A stretch of DNA of 64,000 nucleotides from Candidatus Parcubacteria bacterium (GCA_023443725.1 JAEZTF010000007.1:1-64000), one strand, 5' to 3'; positions 33,425-42,642 are shown, counted from the first letter of the stretch. Notes: generated by a model from the letters alone, not told the origin. Translations and numbers: made by a program.

Positions 33425-35182
33425 TCATATAAATCCACCTACTTGAATACCCCAAAGTTTCTTATATATACCACTTTTAATCTTTATTAAAGTTGTATGT
33501 TTACCATCTTCTACTATTTTCTTATCATGAATAACCACTATTCTGTCTACTTTTCTAATAGTTGATAATCTATGAGCTATTACTATCACTGTTTTGTCTC
33601 TCATTAACTTATCTAAAGATGCTTGAATATATTTTTCTGATTCTGAATCAAGACTAGATGTTGCCTCATCCAACACTAAAATTGGCGCATTGCGTAATAT
33701 TGCCCTAGCAATTGCTACTCTTTGTCTTTCTCCTCCAGACAGTTTAATACCCCTTTCACCAACAAAAGTTTGATAACCTAATTCCAACTTACTAATAAAT
33801 TCATCGCAATGAGCTAATTTTGAAGCTTCAATTACTTCATCATCAGTTGCTTCTGGCCTACCATATCGAATGTTTTCCATTAAACTTCTATGAAACAAGA
33901 CTGGATCTTGTGGAACCATACTAATTGCTTCTCTTAAGCTTTGCTGAGTAACTTTAGAGATATCTTGTCCATCAATCAATATCTTTCCATCTTTTAAGTC
34001 ATACAATCTCAATAATAATTTGATTAGAGTTGTTTTACCTGATCCAGATGTACCTACCAAGGCTACAGTTTCTTTAGCTTTGATTTTTAGACTAAAATTA
34101 TCAATCACATTTTCGCCATTTTCATAACCAAAACATACTTTATCAAAATCTATCTCTCCATTCCTGATTATCAAATCATTAGCATCAAAAGCATCAGCAA
34201 TTTCATGTGGTGTGTCAAAAATAATTGTCATTTCTTCTGCTTCTGCCAATCTTTCGTAAATTTTACTGATGATTCTACCAAAATCCCAGACCATCATCAT
34301 TACTGTCAAAATATATGATTGTATCAATACAAAATCTCCAATAGTTAAAATACCTTTATTCCAAAGTTTAATCGCAAAATAAAAAATTCCTACTTCTAAG
34401 ATCATCAATAAAAAAGATTGAATACCGTAGAAAAGAGCACTTAAATTCCAAGTAAATCGTCTTAGCTTATGCAAATTTTCAACTAAATTGAAATAGTTTT
34501 TAACTTCATTCTTTAGACCGTTAAACAATTTAATGTTTGTATTATTAGTCACGGTATCTGCTAAACAACTACTAGTAGCTGTTTCCGCTTCACTTCGTTG
34601 TATATCGTATTTCAACTTATATCTAGTGAAACCCCAATTAATCATTAAAAATATTCCGATCCAGACCAACATACCTAAACCCAAATAAATATTAACTCTT
34701 CCCAAGATTATGGTAATTACTAAAATCGTTACCAAAGCCGGGATTAATTCATAAAACAGTTGGTCCGCTAAAACTTCAAAAGCTGAGACAAAACTTTTGA
34801 CTTTTTTAACTAAAGAACCGGTAAAATTATTAGAAAAATAAGCAAAAGAATGATCATGTATATAAGTAAAACATTTAACATTTAAATCAGCCATTAGTCT
34901 TGATTCGTAAAAATTCAAAATATAAAAAGCCAATCTCCAAAAGATCCACCTGATTAGTTTTAAAATGGCAATTGTTAATAGTATTCCCAATAATGCTTGA
35001 ACTATTACATCTTTTGGTTTGTTTTCAGCTAAAATATTAAAAAAATTCTTAAAATATACCGGAACAATAGATTCAATTATTGTTGCACTAATTATAGAAA
35101 AAACCATTATCGATCCTATCAGATGATATTTCTTCATGCTTTGCCAGTAGTACCATAGTGTTCTTTTAGTTTTATTTTTCAT
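33425..35182 (-). CDS. ABC exporter, fused permease and ATPase (MsbA/MdlB type)
   Basis: 585 residues. Six-helix type IV exporter domain (about 1-320), then the nucleotide-binding domain: Walker A GTSGSGKTT, Q-loop MVPQDPVLF, signature LSGGERQRVAIARAI, Walker B ILVLDEATSSLDSE and H-loop IAHRLSTI. It works as a homodimer or pairs with an unlinked half-transporter and exports lipids, peptides or drugs; the substrate cannot be inferred. The start follows a TATAAT-like box closely. It is divergent from the Pta-like gene. Confidence 0.94.
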   Translation of the reverse strand: MKNKTKRTLWYYWQSMKKYHLIGSIMVFSIISATIIESIVPVYFKNFFNILAENKPKDVIVQALLGILLTIAILKLIRWIFWRLAFYILNFYESRLMADLNVKCFTYIHDHSFAYFSNNFTGSLVKKVKSFVSAFEVLADQLFYELIPALVTILVITIILGRVNIYLGLGMLVWIGIFLMINWGFTRYKLKYDIQRSEAETATSSCLADTVTNNTNIKLFNGLKNEVKNYFNLVENLHKLRRFTWNLSALFYGIQSFLLMILEVGIFYFAIKLWNKGILTIGDFVLIQSYILTVMMMVWDFGRIISKIYERLAEAEEMTIIFDTPHEIADAFDANDLIIRNGEIDFDKVCFGYENGENVIDNFSLKIKAKETVALVGTSGSGKTTLIKLLLRLYDLKDGKILIDGQDISKVTQQSLREAISMVPQDPVLFHRSLMENIRYGRPEATDDEVIEASKLAHCDEFISKLELGYQTFVGERGIKLSGGERQRVAIARAILRNAPILVLDEATSSLDSESEKYIQASLDKLMRDKTVIVIAHRLSTIRKVDRIVVIHDKKIVEDGKHTTLIKIKSGIYKKLWGIQVGGFI

Positions 35183-35227
35183 TTAAGTAATTCTAATTAT
35201 ACCCTATTCTATCCACTTATCTTTGTA

Positions 35228-35233
35228 TATAAT
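35228..35233 (+). promoter_or_regulatory. -10 box that decides the start of the Pta-like gene
   Basis: TATAAT overlaps the frame upstream of GTG 35241 and ends 7 nt before it. A TTG at 35223 is in frame but lies upstream of this promoter box, so the GTG is the more likely start. Confidence 0.6.
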
Positions 35234-35240
35234 CAAAATA

Positions 35241-36179
35241 GTGAACTCAATAATAGATAAAATTTATCAACAAGCTAAAACTAGTATTAAAAAAATAGTT
35301 TTAGTTGAACCAGAGGACGAACGAATAATTAAAGCTATTCAAATTGCCAAAAAAGAAAAGTTGGCCGACATCACTCTATTAGACATCTTGCCTAAAAAAC
35401 ACCCCATGTTTAATCAATTTGTTGAACAATTTTATGAATTACGAAAAGATAAAGGTATTACCATTGATCAAGCCAAAGAAATAATCTCTCATCCATTATA
35501 TTTTGGAACTATGATGGTTAAAAATAAGATTGTCGATGGTATGGTCGCTGGAGCTAATAATACTAGTTTAGAAACATTTCGTCCTGCCCTACAAATCATT
35601 AAAACAAAACCAGGAGAATCAATTGCTTCTAGTTTTTTTATTATTCATGTCCCAAATACTGATTTTGGTCACCAAGGAACTTTTATTTTTGCTGACTGTG
35701 GTCTTAATATTAACCCAAACGCCGAAGAATTAGCTCAAATTGCTATTCAATCGAGTCATTCATTTCAACAACTAATAGGTGGTCAACCAAAAATTGCCAT
35801 GCTTTCCTACTCTACAAATAGCAGTGGTGCGGGAGAATCTGTAGATAAAGTCAAAAAAGCGACTCAAATAGTCAAAAATAATTATCCCAACTTAATTATC
35901 GAAGGAGAAATTCAATCTGACGCCGCTATTATTCCCGAAATAGCTATTCGCAAAAATTCTCATAGCCAACTTCAGGGTCAAGCCAATATCTTAATATTTC
36001 CTAATTTAGACTCTGGCAATATCGCCTATAAATTAGTTGAAAGACTTAGTCATGCACAAGCTTTTGGTCCTCTACTCCAAGGTATTAACCAACCAATAAA
36101 CGACCTTTCTCGTGGTTGTAATGTTGACGATATAGTTACCACTATAGCCATTACCAGTATTCAGGCTACTTCCAACTAG
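35241..36179 (+). CDS. Phosphate acetyltransferase / phosphate butyryltransferase family
   Basis: 312 residues from GTG 35241. IVLVEPEDERIIKAIQIAKKEKLADITLLD is the N-terminal Rossmann strand-helix. VDGMVAGANNTSLETFRPALQII, FADCGLNINPNAEELAQIAIQS, KIAMLSYSTNSSGAGESVDKV and EIQSDAAIIPEIA are the conserved Pta core. Pta converts acetyl-CoA and phosphate to acetyl phosphate, which is used by acetate kinase for ATP in fermentative cells; CPR bacteria often rely on this route. No acetate kinase gene is in the window. It converges with the membrane gene downstream (14-nt overlap). Confidence 0.88.
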   Translation: MNSIIDKIYQQAKTSIKKIVLVEPEDERIIKAIQIAKKEKLADITLLDILPKKHPMFNQFVEQFYELRKDKGITIDQAKEIISHPLYFGTMMVKNKIVDGMVAGANNTSLETFRPALQIIKTKPGESIASSFFIIHVPNTDFGHQGTFIFADCGLNINPNAEELAQIAIQSSHSFQQLIGGQPKIAMLSYSTNSSGAGESVDKVKKATQIVKNNYPNLIIEGEIQSDAAIIPEIAIRKNSHSQLQGQANILIFPNLDSGNIAYKLVERLSHAQAFGPLLQGINQPINDLSRGCNVDDIVTTIAITSIQATSN

Positions 36180-36951
36180 TTGTCAAAATAATTCCCAATA
36201 TTATTGCCACTAGTACCCAAACAAACACTAACCAAGATTTTTTAAATAATCTATCTCTTAAATCCAACTGAATTAGACTACTTAAAACATAGATAATCGC
36301 CACCAAATAAACTGATCCTTTGAAAATTCCAACCGGCCAAAAACTAAAAACTAATGCTAATTGAGATAATATAAAAGCCGGAACTAATGAATAATACCAA
36401 ATGTTTTTGTTTTCTCCATCATCAGGTAACTCAATCGTTACACTATAAAATAGATATAAAAATACTAAAAACGATATCCCAAATACTCCTAATGCATTTA
36501 TCCAATAATTAAACTTAAACGAAAATAAACTGTCAAATAAAGAAAATGACATTAAAAGCCACAAAATAAAACCAACGGTATAAGCTGCTCTATATAATGG
36601 TGGAGTCCTATTACCTATAGAAACTAAAAAAACATTTTCTACTAGAAAAATTACATAAGCTATTAATCCAAACAAAGCACTAGCCAAAAAAACTGTTAAA
36701 AAATTTTGTGGCAGCAAGGCCGAAAAAAGTCCAAAACCAACAAAAAAACCCACCGGTAAAATAATAGACATTAATCTAATATAAATACTTTTTTCAAAAA
36801 TAATCCCCAATCCAAACCAAAAACAAAAAGATACTAAAACTATTCCTACTGATAAACCATAATAATGAGAGTCATAAGGTAAACTAATAAAAAAATAAAA
36901 ACCTATTGCCGATAATATAGATGAAATCAAATATCTGATTTTTTTAGACAT
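36166..36951 (-). CDS. Polytopic membrane protein, unknown function
   Basis: 261 residues with about eight hydrophobic helices spread over the length (for example YLISSILSAIGFYFFISL, GLSVGIVLVSFCFWFGLGIIF, LVFVWVLVAIILGIILTTSW). Short acidic loops are present (ELPDDGENKN). No catalytic motif was recognised. Proteins of this size and topology next to yebC are common in CPR genomes, but the function is unknown. Confidence 0.75.
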   Translation of the reverse strand: MSKKIRYLISSILSAIGFYFFISLPYDSHYYGLSVGIVLVSFCFWFGLGIIFEKSIYIRLMSIILPVGFFVGFGLFSALLPQNFLTVFLASALFGLIAYVIFLVENVFLVSIGNRTPPLYRAAYTVGFILWLLMSFSLFDSLFSFKFNYWINALGVFGISFLVFLYLFYSVTIELPDDGENKNIWYYSLVPAFILSQLALVFSFWPVGIFKGSVYLVAIIYVLSSLIQLDLRDRLFKKSWLVFVWVLVAIILGIILTTSWK

Positions 36952-36961
36952 AAACTATAGT

Positions 36962-37681
36962 CTAATTATAATCAAAACCAGCATAAACACCAATCACATC
37001 ATCATTATCTTCTAGTTCTCCTATAAAATCCATTATTTTATTTAATTGATCTTCATTTTCCAATTTAATTGGATTAATAGCTCTATAAACTATTTCCGAT
37101 CCTACTACGACTATTCCACTGTTCTTAGCCTTATTAACTAAATCATTCATTTTTTCAACTTTAACCAAAACTAAATTATTATCAAAATCTTCAGCTCCCA
37201 TGTCGATTAATCCCAATTGTTTATTTTCATCAATTTGATTTTTATCTTCAACTTCAATCTCCACTTCTCCTATTTTTTGAAACTGAAACATCACTGAATT
37301 AGATTCACCTAAAACTCCTTCGTAATTTCTAAAGATAAGTTTAATTTCACTTAATATTCTGTTTTTATTATCCGTCTCTGCTTCTATTATTAGCGGTACT
37401 CCAAAAGGACCATAGCCTTCTAATAGAATCGACACTAAATTCGTTTTTCTTTCTTCAAATCTAGTGATTAATCTTTCTATATTTTCTTTGGGCATATTAA
37501 CTGCTTTAGCTTTATCTATAGCAATCTTTAAACTCAAATTTGAATCTGGATTAGTATTTCCACCATTAGACCTAATGGACGTTAAAATATCTTTTGACAA
37601 TTTAGTAAAAGCTTCGCTTCTTTTTTTATCTTGAGCTCCTTTTCTATTTTTGATATTAGCCCATTTGGAATGACCTGACAT
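36962..37681 (-). CDS. yebC: YebC/PmpR-family translation or transcription factor
   Basis: 239 residues. MSGHSKWANIKNRKGAQDKKRSEAFTKLSKDI is the unmistakable N-terminus. The three-domain architecture is complete, and the GYGPFGVPLIIEAETDNKNR and FDYN segments are present. Members were described as transcriptional regulators, and more recently YebC proteins have been reported to relieve ribosome stalling at proline-rich stretches; the latter is relevant because several extracellular proteins here have Pro-rich linkers. It is 3 nt from the next gene of the minus-strand operon. Confidence 0.95.
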   Translation of the reverse strand: MSGHSKWANIKNRKGAQDKKRSEAFTKLSKDILTSIRSNGGNTNPDSNLSLKIAIDKAKAVNMPKENIERLITRFEERKTNLVSILLEGYGPFGVPLIIEAETDNKNRILSEIKLIFRNYEGVLGESNSVMFQFQKIGEVEIEVEDKNQIDENKQLGLIDMGAEDFDNNLVLVKVEKMNDLVNKAKNSGIVVVGSEIVYRAINPIKLENEDQLNKIMDFIGELEDNDDVIGVYAGFDYN

Positions 37682-37684
37682 AGT

Positions 37685-38509
37685 TTATATATTATTGTAA
37701 CTAGGGTATTTTATCATTGAAGAAAAGTTATTCCCAAAATAAAATTCAATTTCCTTTTCATTTAAGTTTTCATCATATTCTTTTTGACAATTATTAGTTA
37801 ATTTGTTAAGCATCTTCCAACCCAAACTCTTATTTATATCCAACCTATATTTCACTAAACAATTTTCCACATTATAATCATCCACCAAAGTTTCAGTAGA
37901 AATAACCGAAAAACCCATCCACTCCAATCTTCTAGCCATAAAATTAGCTAAACCACTAATATTAGTCAAATTAAAAACAGATAACTTTAAGTCTTCTTTA
38001 ATGACCGCTGTTTCCGCAAAATCTCTAACCATTAATTCATCCAATAAATCTTCTTCTTCTTTAATACTTTTATCCAAAACTTCCTCTTTAAACAACATTT
38101 TATTGGACCACCAATAATATTTTACCCAACACTTATTTTTCCAACCATCAATTTTATCTAAGATTAACACCCTGTCAGCTTTAAAACCAAAATTATAAAA
38201 AAACAATTCATCAACCTTGTCAAGTTGTCTTTCTTGTTTAAGTAAATTTTTAATTGCTTCATTGCGATACCATCCTAAACCACCGGGAATCCATAATTTT
38301 GACTCTTTATCCAACCTCAAAACATTTATCATTTTTCTTTCAGGAGAGAAAGATATTAACGCTAATCCGTCATCAGCTAAAACACCAATTCTATAATCTT
38401 CTCCCTTAAGATTATTTTTTTTCCAAATAAATAGTAACAAAAGCAATATTAATATTAAAACTGGACCAATAAAAAACCAAATGCCAAATTTTCTTTTAAA
38501 CTTCTTCAT
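37685..38509 (-). CDS. Membrane-anchored extracytoplasmic protein, possibly LytR-related
   Basis: 274 residues. A basic N-terminus and one membrane helix (FFIGPVLILILLLLLFIW), then an external domain. The start of that domain, LALISFSPERKMINVLRLDKESKLWIPGGLGWYRNEAIKNLL, resembles the opening of LytR-CpsA-Psr-like proteins (substrate-facing strand plus an IPGGLG turn), and the part around ISGLANFMARRLEWMGFSVIS resembles the LytR C-terminal fold. Catalytic Arg/Asp of LCP phosphotransferases could not be identified. Tentative assignment. Confidence 0.6.
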   Translation of the reverse strand: MKKFKRKFGIWFFIGPVLILILLLLLFIWKKNNLKGEDYRIGVLADDGLALISFSPERKMINVLRLDKESKLWIPGGLGWYRNEAIKNLLKQERQLDKVDELFFYNFGFKADRVLILDKIDGWKNKCWVKYYWWSNKMLFKEEVLDKSIKEEEDLLDELMVRDFAETAVIKEDLKLSVFNLTNISGLANFMARRLEWMGFSVISTETLVDDYNVENCLVKYRLDINKSLGWKMLNKLTNNCQKEYDENLNEKEIEFYFGNNFSSMIKYPSYNNI

Positions 38510-39167
38510 ATAAGTTCAAAATTGATAATAAATCCTGGGACAGTTCAGACTTAAAACTGATAGTTTCTCCAGAATTAGGATGTCTAAATTGAACAAAAGT
38601 AGCATGTAAAAATGGTCTTTTCAAAAAAGTACTATCCCCTCCGTAAAGTTTATCACCAACTAATGGCCAACCTAAATAATTCATATGGACTCGAATTTGA
38701 TGAGTTCTACCAGTTTTTAAAGTAATTTCTAATAAGCTAAAATATCTTTCATCTTTTTTATATTTTTTAATCAATCTAAAAATAGTCCAAGCCTCTTTTC
38801 CTTCTAAACTTATACCAAATTTACCAAAACCAAATTTCGATCTTCCAATCGGCATTTGTATTTCTCCATCAATAGAAGCATTGCCAGAAACTAAACAAAT
38901 ATATTTTTTAACTACTTGTCTATTTTTAAATTGAGCTTTTAAATTAATCAAACTAGATTCATTTTTTGCTATCAATACTAAACCAGAAGTTCCTTTGTCC
39001 AATCGATGCACTATCCCATTTCTAGATAAACCATTTGGTCGAATAGTTTTTAATTCATCTTCAAAGGTCCAACTTTCACCATTTCTTTCTCGAGTAGTAG
39101 TTAACCCAGTTGGTTTTTCTACAACCATTAAATAGTCATCTTCAAAAATTATTTTTATTTTTTCCAT
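38496..39167 (-). CDS. Pseudouridine synthase, RluA/RluD family
   Basis: 223 residues from the ATG at 39167 (MEKIKIIFEDDYLMVVEKP); the frame opens 45 nt earlier but that would extend into lspA. The catalytic Asp is in HRLDKGTSG, with the supporting segments KYICLVSG, TGRTHQIRVHMNYLGWPLVGDKLYG and LHA. It isomerises uridines in 23S rRNA or tRNA. The RluD group usually has an N-terminal S4 domain, absent here, so it is of the shorter RluA/RluC-like layout. Both ends overlap neighbours, so it is coupled within the operon. Confidence 0.92.
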   Translation of the reverse strand: MEKIKIIFEDDYLMVVEKPTGLTTTRERNGESWTFEDELKTIRPNGLSRNGIVHRLDKGTSGLVLIAKNESSLINLKAQFKNRQVVKKYICLVSGNASIDGEIQMPIGRSKFGFGKFGISLEGKEAWTIFRLIKKYKKDERYFSLLEITLKTGRTHQIRVHMNYLGWPLVGDKLYGGDSTFLKRPFLHATFVQFRHPNSGETISFKSELSQDLLSILNLYEEV

Positions 39168-39535
39168 AAAACATCTAATAAAAATAATGATACCCCTAAA
39201 CCTATTAACCAATCATTTAAATTATTAATTAATATTCCACCAAGAGTCCAATAATCCCTAACATAACCAAATATCAACCTATCAATCATATTTACTATTC
39301 CTCCTATTAAAATTAGACCAAAAAAATAAGATTCATTTTTTAAATAAAACCAACCAATAAAAATCACAAATAAAATGTTCAAAACCAAAGGATTAAACCA
39401 ATTCATAGAGAAACTTACTCCATAGTTTTTAGTAATAAAATCAGTTTTACTACTGACCCAAAAATGAACCACTATTTCTAGTAGTACTCCCAAAAATAAA
39501 AATATTATATTTTTAAGCTTCACTTTCCTTTTCAC
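39155..39535 (-). CDS. lspA: Lipoprotein signal peptidase LspA (short)
   Basis: 126 residues, four membrane helices. The two catalytic Asp motifs are GGIVNMIDR and NNLNDWLIGLG. Family length is usually 150-170, so loops are trimmed. It removes signal peptides from diacylglyceryl-modified prolipoproteins, and a candidate lipoprotein is encoded at 813-1811. The flanking membrane gene at 39877-40554 has Lgt-like features, which would supply the preceding step. Start overlaps the DksA/TraR-type gene by 23 nt. Confidence 0.88.
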   Translation of the reverse strand: MKRKVKLKNIIFLFLGVLLEIVVHFWVSSKTDFITKNYGVSFSMNWFNPLVLNILFVIFIGWFYLKNESYFFGLILIGGIVNMIDRLIFGYVRDYWTLGGILINNLNDWLIGLGVSLFLLDVLWKK

Positions 39536-39890
39536 ACTTTACACAAGTTGTTGCTTCTGGGTTAGCTGTCAATCTCGCAGTATCAATCATCTTTCCACAT
39601 TTTTCACAAATCCCATATTTTCCCAATTTAACCATAGTTAAAGCTTTTCTTAATTGAATTGTCCTTTTTGTCAAAAAATTCATTTTTACTTCTGTATCAA
39701 AATGACCAATTTGTTCATCCACATCTTCTTCTAAAGAATTTTCAGATGTTCGATTTACATCTGAAAAAGGATCAGATTTTTTCAATTCTTTCTTATTTCT
39801 TTTAATTTTAACTAACTCTGACTCTAAAAAACTTTTAATTTTATCTAAAAATCTCATTGGTAAATTCGTTTTTAACTTATCCATTTTCAT
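39513..39890 (-). CDS. DksA/TraR-type zinc-finger protein
   Basis: 125 residues from the ATG at 39890, chosen because AGGAG lies 5 nt upstream of it (39900-39896); an in-frame start 42 nt earlier has no such site. Long helical N-terminal half (coiled coil), then KYGICEKCGKMIDTARLTANPEATTCVKC with a four-Cys zinc finger at the C-terminus. DksA/TraR proteins bind RNA polymerase in the secondary channel. Acidic residues at the coiled-coil tip are not obvious, so a DksA-like effect on transcription is inferred. Confidence 0.87.
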   Translation of the reverse strand: MKMDKLKTNLPMRFLDKIKSFLESELVKIKRNKKELKKSDPFSDVNRTSENSLEEDVDEQIGHFDTEVKMNFLTKRTIQLRKALTMVKLGKYGICEKCGKMIDTARLTANPEATTCVKCEKESEA

Positions 39891-40554
39891 TTTTTCTCCT
39901 TTTATTAATTGATAAAGACTGAAAAACTTCACCTAATATAAACAATCCAACTAATGAAATCAAACTAATCAGACCAGATAAAATTAACAAAAACAACCTG
40001 TTTTTAAACCATAATAAAACTCCTAGATTTAACAAAAATATTAAAGCAGTTGTTGCTAAAAATACAAAACCTTTTTTACCACTCTTATACCAGACAAAAG
40101 ATCTGTACCTTTTAGATAACCAAACACTGAATAAATAAGCAATTATTATTACTAATATATAAGATAAAATCTCAATACTTAATTTATTTCTAATTAATTC
40201 ATCAATCATTAAAAATGATACAAGTATTAAAAAATTCTTTAAATTATCTTCCATAAATGAAAAGAATTTCCATTGGTTAATCTTACTTAACCAAAAAGCA
40301 GCTAGAACAAAACCAATTGTAGCTATCAAATAATCCATTCCTGGTTTTTGCCAAACAGATATCCAATCAAACCAATTTTTCCAAACACCCCAATTTAACA
40401 AACCAAAACCAATCCTGCCAAAAATCAAAAAAAAGATAATAGATATCCAACCAAAAGAAATAAGCTTTTCTTCAGGATAATCCCCTCTTAAATTTCGCCA
40501 AGTCAGATACAAAAATAAAACAATACCGATAACTCTAATAATTGCTAAACTCAT
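39877..40554 (-). CDS. Polytopic membrane protein with Lgt-like N-terminal half
   Basis: 225 residues, about seven hydrophobic helices. The segment IFGRIGFGLLNW...SVWQKPGMDYLIATIGFVLAAF has the spacing of prolipoprotein diacylglyceryl transferase (GARLGYVLF...WxGGMxxxGgxxG), but the hallmark HGGL and RxGNxxN motifs are missing. Position next to lspA makes a diverged Lgt or Lgt-related scaffold attractive. Alternatively it is an unrelated CPR membrane protein. The 3' end overlaps the next start by 14 nt. Confidence 0.6.
   Translation of the reverse strand: MSLAIIRVIGIVLFLYLTWRNLRGDYPEEKLISFGWISIIFFLIFGRIGFGLLNWGVWKNWFDWISVWQKPGMDYLIATIGFVLAAFWLSKINQWKFFSFMEDNLKNFLILVSFLMIDELIRNKLSIEILSYILVIIIAYLFSVWLSKRYRSFVWYKSGKKGFVFLATTALIFLLNLGVLLWFKNRLFLLILSGLISLISLVGLFILGEVFQSLSINKRRKNENG
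39896..39900 (-). promoter_or_regulatory. Shine-Dalgarno site that decides a start
   Basis: AGGAG ending 5 nt before the ATG at 39890. It is one of few clear ribosome-binding sites in the window. Confidence 0.75.
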
Positions 40555-40612
40555 ACTTCTAATTTTAACATCTTAAAACTTACTTAATTAGGTTATAATA
40601 TAATCTACTTAA

Positions 40613-40696
40613 GCCGAAATGGCGGAACTGGCAGACGCGCACGACTCAAAATCGTGTGGTAGCAATACCATGGGGGTTCGATTCCCTCTTTCGGCA
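40613..40696 (+). tRNA. tRNA-Leu(CAA)
   Basis: 84-nt cloverleaf with a long variable arm. Acceptor GCCGAAA/TTTCGGC, anticodon stem CACGA/TCGTG with loop CTCAAAA (anticodon CAA), variable arm TGGTAGCAATACCA, T-loop TTCGATT, discriminator A, no encoded CCA. TATAAT-type boxes lie just upstream (40593-40603). It converges with dnaB. Confidence 0.95.
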
Positions 40697-40705
40697 CAAA
40701 AGATA

Positions 40706-42013
40706 TTATGCTTTCTTTTCCACATCAAAGAAACTGACTTGTTTTCCATTAAAATACAAATTAAAACTTCCAGTTGGACCATTACGGTGCTTTTCGATAC
40801 TACAAGTAACCATTTCTCTTATTTCTTCATCATCTCGATACAAAAACATAACTACGTCTGCATCTTGTTCAATACTTCCTGATTCTCTTAAATCAGACAA
40901 TCGTGGCTTCCCTCCTCTAGCTTCCATTGCTCGAGACAATTGAGCTAATGCCAACACTGGTACTTTTAATTCTCTAGCTAAATTTTTTAAACCTTGAGAA
41001 ATTTCTGATACTTCTTGTACTCTATTATCTCGAGTGTTTCCATGCATTAGTTGTAAATAATCAACAACTATGAGTTTAATCCCTTTTTCCACCTGCAATC
41101 TCCTAGCTTTAGTTCTCAACTCTGTCACAGTTAAACCAGGAGTGTCATCTATATATAAAGGTGCTTCAGCTAAAACTCCCATAGCTTCCGATAAAGAGTC
41201 AAAATCACCAGATGATAATTGGCCTGTCTTTAGTTTCCAAGCATCAATCAAACCTTGTCTAACTAATAAACGATCAACTAATTCTTCTTTACTCATTTCT
41301 AATGAAAAAACACACACTGGCATTTTATTCTCTACTGCCACCGCCCGAGCCACGTTTAAAGCAAAAGCTGTTTTACCAACCCCTGGTCTAGCAGCCAAAA
41401 TTATCAAATTGCTATTTTGCATTCCAGCCAACACGTGATCTAATCCTTTAAAACCAGTTGGTACTCCTCTTAAGCCAGTTCCTAATTTTTGCAACTCATC
41501 TAATCTATCAAAACTAGCAGTCAAAACTTCTTTTAAAGAAGATGGAACCGATTTTAAATGCTTTTGTGATAAAGAAAAGATTTCTTGTTCTGCCATATCC
41601 AAAAGCTGATCAGCAGGCAAACCAGAATCAAAAGATTTTTCAGTTATTTTTGCTGCTGCTGTTATTAATTCTCTTTTAGCTGATAAGGCTTTTATAATTC
41701 TTCCATAACTCTCTACATTAGCTGCTGTAGGTACTTCACTAGCCAATTTTGATAAAAAAGCTTTTCCGCCAATTTTTTTTAAAAGTTTACTTTCTGTCAA
41801 TTTTTCAGAAACTGTCACAATATCTATAGGCATTCTATCCTCATACAAATCCATCATTGCCTTATAAACTTTACCGTAATTTTGATTATAAAAATGTTCT
41901 GCTCTTAAAAAATCGGAAACATTCAACACCGCATCATTATCAATCAAAATCGATCCTAAAACACAAACCTCCGCCTCTGGAGAATTTGGCGGTAATCTTA
42001 ACACCTCTTCCAT
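40706..42013 (-). CDS. dnaB: Replicative DNA helicase DnaB
   Basis: 435 residues. N-terminal collar domain (PPNSPEAEVCVLGSILIDNDAVLNV), linker, RecA-like motor: Walker A AARPGVGKTAFALNVA, Walker B LIVVDYLQLM, GRESGSIEQDAD-like segment DLRESGSIEQDADVVMFLYRD with the arginine finger region. It unwinds DNA at forks with the DnaX clamp loader encoded at 60399. The minus-strand box TATAAT (42025-42020) is 6 nt before the start, so the mRNA is probably leaderless. Confidence 0.96.
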   Translation of the reverse strand: MEEVLRLPPNSPEAEVCVLGSILIDNDAVLNVSDFLRAEHFYNQNYGKVYKAMMDLYEDRMPIDIVTVSEKLTESKLLKKIGGKAFLSKLASEVPTAANVESYGRIIKALSAKRELITAAAKITEKSFDSGLPADQLLDMAEQEIFSLSQKHLKSVPSSLKEVLTASFDRLDELQKLGTGLRGVPTGFKGLDHVLAGMQNSNLIILAARPGVGKTAFALNVARAVAVENKMPVCVFSLEMSKEELVDRLLVRQGLIDAWKLKTGQLSSGDFDSLSEAMGVLAEAPLYIDDTPGLTVTELRTKARRLQVEKGIKLIVVDYLQLMHGNTRDNRVQEVSEISQGLKNLARELKVPVLALAQLSRAMEARGGKPRLSDLRESGSIEQDADVVMFLYRDDEEIREMVTCSIEKHRNGPTGSFNLYFNGKQVSFFDVEKKA

Positions 42014-42020
42014 ATATTTA

Positions 42021-42587
42021 TTATACTATTTTCAATAATTTCAATTCTAACCCATCAGGTAAGTTTTCTTTATCTACTTTTAGAGATTCTATTGCTTCGA
42101 TTCCCTCTTCATCCGCTTCATCCAAAAATCCCTTTAAATTTTCTTTATCGCCAACAGGAATCAAATAATTAACTCCCCATTTTTTTGACCAATCTTTTAT
42201 TAATTTAAAATTAACCTTACCACCAATAGCTGTCGGAGCTAAAAGTACATCTATTCCTTGAAACCTTTCTATTTTTTTATCGCTTAAAGATTCATTTAAT
42301 TCACCAAGTATCAACACTGAAATTCCATCAACTTTAATATCATAAATTGTTTTATTTGATTCAACATCCGAACCCCAAATTTCAACACCTCCAATTTCAT
42401 ATTCTCCAGCCCCAGCTACCACTATTTTATCTCCCAAAAAATTACTTATATTTAAATTATTATCAGTAAATATTACTATCCTAGAAACTTTGTCTTTTTC
42501 TAATAAATCACTACTAGGATTAATCAATATATTTTCTTTTTTACCCTTAATAAGGGCACTATATTTATCTAACAACTTAATCTCCAT
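42021..42587 (-). CDS. Beta-lactamase-fold-like protein without metal ligands
   Basis: 188 residues from the ATG at 42587; the frame opens 21 nt earlier, but a TATTAT box (42601-42596) ends 8 nt before 42587, favouring the shorter form. The pattern of strands (ALIKGKKENILINPSSDLL, GAGEYEIGGVEIWG, YDIKVDGISVLILGEL, GIDVLLAPTAIGG) follows UlaG-like metallo-beta-lactamase-fold proteins common in CPR genomes, yet the HxHxDH motif is replaced. Probably a non-enzymatic paralogue. Function unknown. Confidence 0.68.
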   Translation of the reverse strand: MEIKLLDKYSALIKGKKENILINPSSDLLEKDKVSRIVIFTDNNLNISNFLGDKIVVAGAGEYEIGGVEIWGSDVESNKTIYDIKVDGISVLILGELNESLSDKKIERFQGIDVLLAPTAIGGKVNFKLIKDWSKKWGVNYLIPVGDKENLKGFLDEADEEGIEAIESLKVDKENLPDGLELKLLKIV

Positions 42588-42642
42588 ATGTAACAATAAT
42601 ATCACCATTTTTCTCTTTTTGTGATATCATCTAGGTTAGTTT

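Noticed and set aside
33425..35182. ABC exporter as part of a lantibiotic or bacteriocin system
   Set aside because: No peptidase domain, precursor peptide or modification enzyme is adjacent; general exporter is the simpler call.
40619..41438. Several plus-strand frames over tRNA-Leu and dnaB
   Set aside because: They overlap the tRNA and run antisense to the dnaB coding sequence; no start signals or family resemblance.
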